64,000 nt of DNA from Siphonodentalium dalli. Its lineage: Eukaryota > Mollusca > Scaphopoda > Gadilida > Siphonodentaliidae. Numbering within the stretch: the first letter of the stretch is position 1; every line of letters begins with the position of its first letter. The notes under the pieces are model-generated. The model saw nothing but the letters and a program-made list of their open reading frames with translations, ran no database searches and was not told where the DNA came from. A program made the position numbers and the translations under genes. This document shows positions 22,801-31,800 of this stretch, in pieces. Location: assembly GCA_032622095.1 (NCBI GenBank), contig CP136069.1:182267122-182331121 (forward strand). The letters run 5' to 3'.

Positions 22801-25800
22801 GGTATTCAACCAAAACCCGTAGGTTTTCTTTTTATTATATGCGCTACGTTATAAACGGCCCCAAAACTGCTAGTTTGTCCCACAGTTCACTACAAGCTGT
22901 TACAAAGCTTCGACATTTGCATTTTGTTTACATTCCATCAATTGATTTGTTCACCACTGAATGACAAATATCGAGCATATCCGCCATAAAAAATAGTCCC
23001 CATTGTTTTATTCTGAAATGATGTGAGAAAATTAATGTATACATAATTTAATGATAAGAAAATATAATAAAACAAGTTAAGTTAACAATATAACAATTAA
23101 ATAACAGTTTATGAACATTTTAAGTCTTTATTTAGCGAGAAAGCACATGGCTCACAAGCTTGAAGCTATCGATCGGCCATTGTGTTTTTATCGCTAACAA
23201 ATAACTTCCGTTTTAGGAATTAAACTTTTTCGAGTTGGAGAAATCGTGTTGGATTTTTACGAAATGTGTAACAAGTAAATAGATTGGTTGACTGTTATCA
23301 TACAATACGCATATGGCGAATGATAGGCCAGCTAAACTAATTCAAACTAGTAACATTAAACAGTCAAATAACTAAAATTATTGAAATTAAAGTTCACGAA
23401 AGTCGGAAGTTTTCAAATCGTTATCTTCTTCCAGTTCCATGATTCTATCAAATATTTTAGAACTTTGCTCGCGAGTAGCTTTGTGTATTAAATTATTTGT
23501 TATCGATAAAATACAACATTTTAAAACAAATCAATTCAATCACTGTCTGAGTCATAAATCCTTCGAATTCGCTTATACTGCTTGACCGAAACAGGACTAG
23601 TGTTCAGATTCATTTCATTCATCATGACTTTCTGGTTCTGTGAACTCTGTAAGTACACATTGATGGGTGCATGAAAAGTGTTCCCAGCGAAAATTGACGA
23701 TAACATACCCGATGAACCACTGTCGATAGAACTCCGATTAGGCACATTCACTGACACTGGCGTAGAAATTGTATGCGGAATATCAATGACTGTAGGGCTC
23801 CGATTATCAGGCACACTCACTGGCGTAGAATTTTGGCCTGGATTGGCTGGAATATCTATCACTGTAGACCTATCTACTTGCTCCGTTTCAGAAATGTCAT
23901 ATACATGTACAGATTCATTCCTGCCCATGCTGTCGGTGGAAGCTGAATGTGATAATAGTGATGATATCTGTTTACTTTGTACGGGATTTATTTTCGAGTA
24001 GTTCAGCAAACTGTTGATGTTACGGTGTCCGGAAATCTGAATGATTTGATGAGCTGGAACACCTTTGTCGTTCAGCGTCTGCACAAGATGTTTACGAACG
24101 CTGTATGGTGTCAAACGTTTATCTGTTGTCAGATTTGCATCGTCGAGCATGTTCTTCATGATGGCATATATGTAATTTAGGCCCAACGCATTTCTTTTAT
24201 ACCATGGTTTCCCCTTACTCCACCCTTGGTGATTCAGAGCCAAGAAAAAAGGACTGTCAGGATCTTTGGTTTCCCCCGGTCTCTTATCAGCAAACAACTT
24301 ATAAAGAGCGACAGGGTCCTTCGTTGGATCAGCAATAGAGTAGGCCCTGGGCTTTGTTTTTCGAATGTCACGTGGATTCTCACCTGTTCTAGTTTTAGTT
24401 TGCCTCTCTTGAGAATAAACGATATATTCCTCACCATTGCCATCCTCGCGAAGTTCAACATCGCCCCATCTGAGTGAGTGTGTTTCAATGCCAGTCCTCA
24501 TTCCAAAGTGCAATGAACATATCATCCACATTGAGTTCATTAGTGATTTAGGTGTAAATGGTCCGAGAACTTGAGCTTCATACAGCTTATCCAAATCTTC
24601 TGAAGAAATAGGGTCAGCTGCATGCACTTTGTTACCTTTGCCCATCGCCTTCAGCTGTTTTTGCTTACTTTTGAGTGTTTCTCTGCATTTAGCAAACTGA
24701 TGGTCATCGATTATTGAAATCGGATACGAATTCAATCGTAAATGCCTGTCAAGTGATGAGACAAACGCTCGCAGCGAGGTTGGCTCATATTCCGACCCAT
24801 CTTTCTTTCTCACGGACAGCAGAAAATTGGAAATATATACGCACAGTTTGTCAGGTGGTATGAACTCTGGCTGACGCTGTTCATTCATGGTGAGGAGAAA
24901 CTCACAGAAAAGTCTCGTGTCGTAGTCAGTCTTCCTCTTGGTGTTTTTATTGCACTGCTCAGAATTAAATTGGTTAACATCATCATCAGAGAGGTGCTTA
25001 AATCGACCACAGTTCCTACTAACAGAGGGTTCTGAACTAGTTTATGTGGTGCTGACTGTAGCAATGGCAGTAGCATAAGTGCTTGGAGTTGGAATGTCAC
25101 TGCAAAATGTCAATGGAGGATGGATATCTAGATGCAAATTGGCAGTACTACTACTACCAGTACCAGTAGTATCTTCAAATTCACTATTCCATTCTTCTAA
25201 ATTTGCTAAAACTTTATCCCAAGTTACTTCTTCACGTTCTTGATCTAATTGCAAATTATCAAATGTAGAGTCCATATCTTCGTAAATTGTGAAAATTTTC
25301 TATTTATTATGATGCAGACGGAGATTGTTTGCATGAATACCTAAAGTACCTTCAATTTAAATTTACTATTACGTATAGTATTAATTAGAACAGAAGAACA
25401 ATCCAGGGGGGAAAACTCTTTCGCTACCGTAAAAATCAATAATTAAAAAAATAGTCCGGCTGTTATTGATACGCTTTGAAACTTAATGTGATTCGCCGCT
25501 ATAAACCGGAAGTAATCTACGAATAAGTAATACTATTGTGTTATCCATCGAGTCGGTCAGTGTTATCCATCGAGTCGGTCCAGGCGATGGATATAACGCT
25601 CTACGCCACGGCAATTTCCCACTATTTAATGGGGAAGCATATAATAAATAGTTGTATACTACAATAGTATTTCATGTATTTATCGGCCAATGTTTATCGC
25701 CGGGACCTTATAAAAGTGAGAACTTACTATGTCTAATTTTATTATTTGATGCATGGCGATTATATGAGTTGTTTTAAGGCGGGGCATAGCTGTGGCTTAT

Positions 25801-28800
25801 TCAATACTGGTGGTCATGCCGAACTAAGTACCGTTGAGCAATTTTGCTGAATACTTACAAAATGTCGCCGCCTGTTTCTCAAAGTAAACCAATTTTCATA
25901 CCAAAAAGAAATAATATAACATAATAAACCAGAGTGTAAGATATCACAACCGCTGTGTATATCCGATAGATCTGAGGATAGTGAAAATTGTTACCAACTC
26001 TGCAGCGCCACCTTTAGAAAATCCAGCACGGAACTCAAATGTCTTTAAAGATGGATTGTCTCTTCCGCAACATTATTTATATAGTTTCCTGGGTATGAAA
26101 TTATAAATATGAATCGAAGACCACTGTCCGGAAACGCGCCTATCAATTAATATTGATTTTATTTGGATTTTTTCCCCTACAAAATAACTATATGCCGTTC
26201 AATGATGGTCCCTAATTTTAGTTATTTTAATTATTGGAAATAAGCATATGCTACACTCTATAGGTCTTGTCAACTTGATTCGCACATAATTTTACAATAA
26301 ATGCAATCAATTGGAGAGGGTTTCCGGCTTGCATTCGTTAGGAGCACCACACTGGAGGCTTAACTTTATAACCAAGAAATAATTGACAACTTACCAAGAG
26401 ACACAGCAAAGTTGCCGATCTTGCTGCGGTCAAGTCTCCCTTCGGAGGTTTTCGTCCCAATCTCATCGAGTGCCTTCCTTTCGTTCTCATCCTCCTTGTC
26501 GATATTTAGGATATAGATAGATATCTTGCCGCCGATGATAATGTAAAAGCTGAAATAAATGAAAAACGTCGTAATTCAGATTGAACACGTGTCGCTAAAA
26601 CACGAATTCTGATTGGTTGAGAGTGGCGAACTTCAGTTTTCGATTCACCAGCATTGGCCGCTGATCGGATAACACATTTTGAACACACCACCGCGTCATG
26701 ATAACGAGCGTAAACTGCGTCACTGCGCGGCCATGCAGGAGTCGCGTAATCGAATCAACCGCTCACATATGTTTACTATAGAAACCGTCGGCAGGAAGTT
26801 GTTCGGGCGCTGTTCCGAGTAAACCCATGGAATGTACCCAGAGGCTTGATCACCGAAAAAAGGCTATATATCTCACTTCATGGCATATAATACCGATATT
26901 AAGCGAACTGCCTGCAGTTTCAGTACAAAACAATTGGTTGATTGAATTACAATGGGGATAAACTTACCATGTTTTGATGGATATCGAAATTTATTTAACC
27001 TTGATCTGTTCGATAAATCAACGTTGATCGTATAACAAAATGTCCGTTTAATGAACGTGTATTTGAATACGAATGGTTAAAATATTCGACATTTGCAAAT
27101 GTCAGGTGACAAAATTTCAGTTGACATTTCAGACCACATATATTTAAATTGATCTTAAAGTTTGATTTTCCAACGATTATTTAGTGTCAAATTTGCCGTT
27201 TTAGAGAAAAGTTCGAATATTTTCCCACCTTCAGTTGATCTGTCTATAATGAAATCGCATTCTCTTGGAATATTTCCAACCATTATTAAGGAGTGATATG
27301 CTGGAATTTTTTAACAGTTGGATATCCTATGTTTCCAGACGTAAATTCCAAAATGCCACCACTGGCGCTAATGGAATTTACAAGGATTCGAGAATTCGGT
27401 CTAGATCAATGGGTGAAGTTGTTAAATTTAAGTTGAACATCCCATAACGGAGTTCTGCTAACGTCCCCGGGTAGACACATATGGACTTAACATGGTACCC
27501 TGTACTCAAACCATGACTATATACGCTCAGAGCCATCACTGGATCTTCCACAGACTATATACCCATGCCCTTTCACGCATGTCACTGTAATATTCAACAT
27601 TGGAGGAACATCTCAAAACATCCGGATTTGTTAGACCTACACTCATTAATAATTTATCATCATAAAATGCGATGTTTTTACAGACACGGCCCATGTTTAT
27701 TTTGGGTACCGTTCGCACAGTATGGATATATTCTGTCCCTTGATATTTACATTACTAAAAATACATAGCCGTACGGGCGCCTGAATTGTTTAGGGGGTTG
27801 CTGAGACCTTTTGCCCTAATTTGTTTGCATGATATATTCACGGTTGTAACACAGTGTTTCCAGAATATACCTTGTATATACACAGAAGTATAGCAAAATA
27901 GATTAAAATAACCTTAAATATGTATATATCTGGCAGAAATGTGTGAAAAAAATACTGTAATTTGCCACAATTTCCCTCTGAAATACCATTCAGTTTGTCC
28001 GAAAATTGCCTGAATTTGAACGAAAACATCTCCAATTTGACCAAAAATTTGCCCGCATTCAAAACTTCTAGGGGCTGCAGCACCCCAGCCCGTACAGCTA
28101 TGAGTACGTATGTATGATACGAAGCTCCATTGTTGGAGGAACATCACAAAGCATTCCGCGGTTAGTTAGAGACATTTACTCATTACTAATTAACTAACCG
28201 TTTCTGTCGAAGATAACAATCACATGTACTTACATGACGAAAAATCTGAATCGAAAGATTCTTCGTGCATATTTTATAATGTAACTGCGTCGGTATACTG
28301 AGGATAATATAGGATATATGTCCTTTCATTAATAATTTGTACATGTTCTCAATAGCGTCTCTGTACAAATAGCAAAGGTCGCGTCTCGCGACTTTATCTG
28401 ATTCTACAGGTGTGTGGACGTAAAAGTCAAGCCAAATAGCAGACAGGAGAGTACATGTTGCAGACTTCATATTAGTTAAAAAATTAATAAAATATATTGA
28501 AGAATAATTATGCCGACGAAATCCGACGATACCAAAAATCTCATTTGGGTTAGCTGGGCAGTCTCCATACTTTCTGATATGTACACAATTTCATATACGG
28601 AGACAATGACAGAAGCTCACCCGAAACACTAACATCTTTTTTATCACATAATTAGCCTCTAAACCCGGCCTCATATTTGTTAGGAAGGCACACGTGTATT
28701 ATCGGCACGCATAGAGACACAAGAGCTTTAATAGCGCAATGGTATCGATCTATGTTAAAGACATAGTATGTACTTATTTGTATCGAAATTCGTGATGCAA

Positions 28801-31800
28801 GCAAACGTTATTATATCGCGTTTAAAATATCCTAATATTACATAGTACATACGTGAATCTGAAAATCCTCAGATATCCTTCTATTTTCATGAATCGACAA
28901 GAAACACATACTGATCACCAAAGCAGAAGATACATTCAGGTTATCGCAAATTCGGTCGATGCTGAAAGCTACATGATGACGTTGCTCGTCGAGTTTCGTT
29001 GAAATCGGCATGATGACATTTTATGAATGAAATGAACATGATGAAATCGAACAGCTTCTTCGTATAGTATACACCTCAATCGGATTGCGCACACAGCGTC
29101 AATAATATACTGGTTAATTTCAGTAAAATACTCTCCTCTAGACAACAACCAACAGTCTTGACTTTTGAATACTTTCAGTTTGATGTTGGTAGTTTATATT
29201 CTGTCATAATTTGTTCAAAAGGAATGGCTTTTAAACGTTTTTTATTTAGGTTATAAGTCTGAGTCGGTGAGCTCGTAGTCTGTTTGCATTGTGAATTTAT
29301 GATTTCTCACATGCCTTGATGTATGATATGATTGACCTAATTTATACACGAAATTGCTGTGGAACCCACTCTGTCGATGAACCCTTGTGCATGGCTGGAG
29401 TGTAATATATTATAATCACACCACGACATAAGGCCTAAGTTAATCTTATTTGATGGGAATACGCATCTATGAAGTTATTTTATAGGATTAAAAAGACACA
29501 GATATATCCTATCTTAGGCGTGTGTTTTAGCTGTGGTTCATTAATTGCGCTGGCGTATGGTCATATTAACAGTGTAATATCGACAACTCTTTCAAATGAG
29601 TGACGTCACACAACTCTATGTTTATAAATTATTTAGCAGTGAGATATAGAGTTACGGCATGTCTTAACCATATTACTCGGATTTGTGATGTCGTAATATT
29701 ATATTACTCGGATTGGTGATGTCGTAATATTATATTACTCGGATTGGTGATGTCGTAATATTATATTACTCGGATTGGTGATGTCGTAATATTATATTAC
29801 TCGGATTGGTGATGTCGTAATATTATATTACTCGGATTGGTGATGTCGTAATATTATATTACTCGGATTGGTGATGTCGTAATATTATATTACTCGGATT
29901 GGTGATGTCGTAATATTATATTACTCGGATTGGTGATGCCGTTTGAGTTCAAATTAAAGCGATATTCACCTAGTTCGATAACAAGCAGTTCTGGGTAAAA
30001 ATGTCATATCTTAACTATCACTCCATATATGCCATTAAATACACTGTTTCAGGGACGTGGTGACAGTGGTGAGAATTGTCTCATCCCGCCAACGTTGGGT
30101 CACCATTTTCAATATTAGGAAATCCATGCCTCAAGCAACAGCGATTGGAAATTGACGACCAAAGACAGTCTAAGTATTGTTGCCTTACTCTTCTAAAACG
30201 GACTTTAAGCGTAATTCGCCCGCTCATCTTAAATCACCAATGACGATAATTAAAGGTCAAGAGGGGTTAAGGAAGGGGCCATTCGGCGCTTTCGATAATC
30301 ACGGAATTAGCCCCCCCCCCCCAAACCACTCCCTTCACATTAAAGGTCACAGTTGTGAAAGTAACCCGGTTTATTCCATAGACATCAATATATTTGTACT
30401 GAACTCCACGAGAGTCTCTGAACTGAAAGTAGTAATTTAATGTGAACATGTTATTCTATCACAATGTTTACATATATAATTTCAATGTAATACGAACTCT
30501 TTTGACCTCGCGAACATCGTAACAGTTCGGGTCTTCTCTAGACGTATACAGTCGTATCAAATATCATAATCGGCAAAGGCGAGGAGAGCCCTATGCATAT
30601 TATCTTGTCGTCAGAAAATAGAACTGTATCATAGGCAAATAAAAGACATAACAAATTAATAAAGTAGCCAACATTTTGCATATAAGATTCATCTAGAAAT
30701 TTCAAAGGGTCTATGGCATAATCATACAAGAAACTTTGTAAATAATTTACATAGAGAGGAAATAAGAAAGGTGACATCAGTTCACCTTGAAATAATCCAA
30801 TTCACTTATAACAATGTCAGACATAGAGTTGTTGCCTCTGACACAAATTTTATTTTTCCATACATATCCTTTATCAAATGTGAGATTACTCCTAATTACG
30901 GAGTACATTGGGTGCGCGATTTAACACAACAGTTAGATTATAATGCATCATGTCACTCTTTGGGATAAATGTAGCATTTATTTGTGGATTTGTATGATAA
31001 AGACGATTTAAATTAACGAAAAATCCCGCCACTGGATCTAGATAGGCATAAAATCCGAGTAAGGCAACCGTATCTCGACGTAAACTATAATATTATCCCT
31101 AGCAATTTTACAAGGTGGTTTACATCGAAGGAAACTTGTTGACTAGTTGAAATTGTCTGATCTAGTTTCACTTCCCAACCAATTAATATATTACATTTTC
31201 AGACCAATAGTACTTGTATACTAATATGATTTACGAGAACCATGAATATATAGAAAAAACTCGCGCGAGTATCAATACCGTTCAGTCCGTTGGTATGAGG
31301 TAACCGAGTCATTCAAAACCCTAACAACTCATTCTAAAAGCCCCTAAACCACACCTGTGATAACCCATACGACTACTCTAAGATCCTTTCTTTCCTATTC
31401 TCAAAGGGGTACTATACACCATTTTCAATGCGTGATACTCACCAACCTCAAACCACGTGCTTTTTACACAAGTAAACAAATTGCCTTTCAGAAATATTAG
31501 CATAATTTCTATATCCCTTCAAATATTGTTTACATAAAGGGAGACGTACGCCATTTTCAATAAATTCCCGGTAATAACAACGGTCTAATATCAATAATAT
31601 ATAGAAGATGTCGAAGCTGTATTCTGTAAACGTTCAGGTTAATAGGCTATCTTAAAATCAAAGTTAATAATTTGATATAAATTTAATTTATGGCTGGAGC
31701 CATAAATTAAATTAAGAATTTCCGTGTACAAGTCGTAATCAAATTAATTAACGGATAGTGGATTGGGCAACGCGTGGGGCACATGATCGTGTACAAAAAT

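Noticed and set aside
23678-24477. Plus-strand ORFs across the recombinase
   Set aside because: Antisense shadows of the minus-strand Crypton-like frame.
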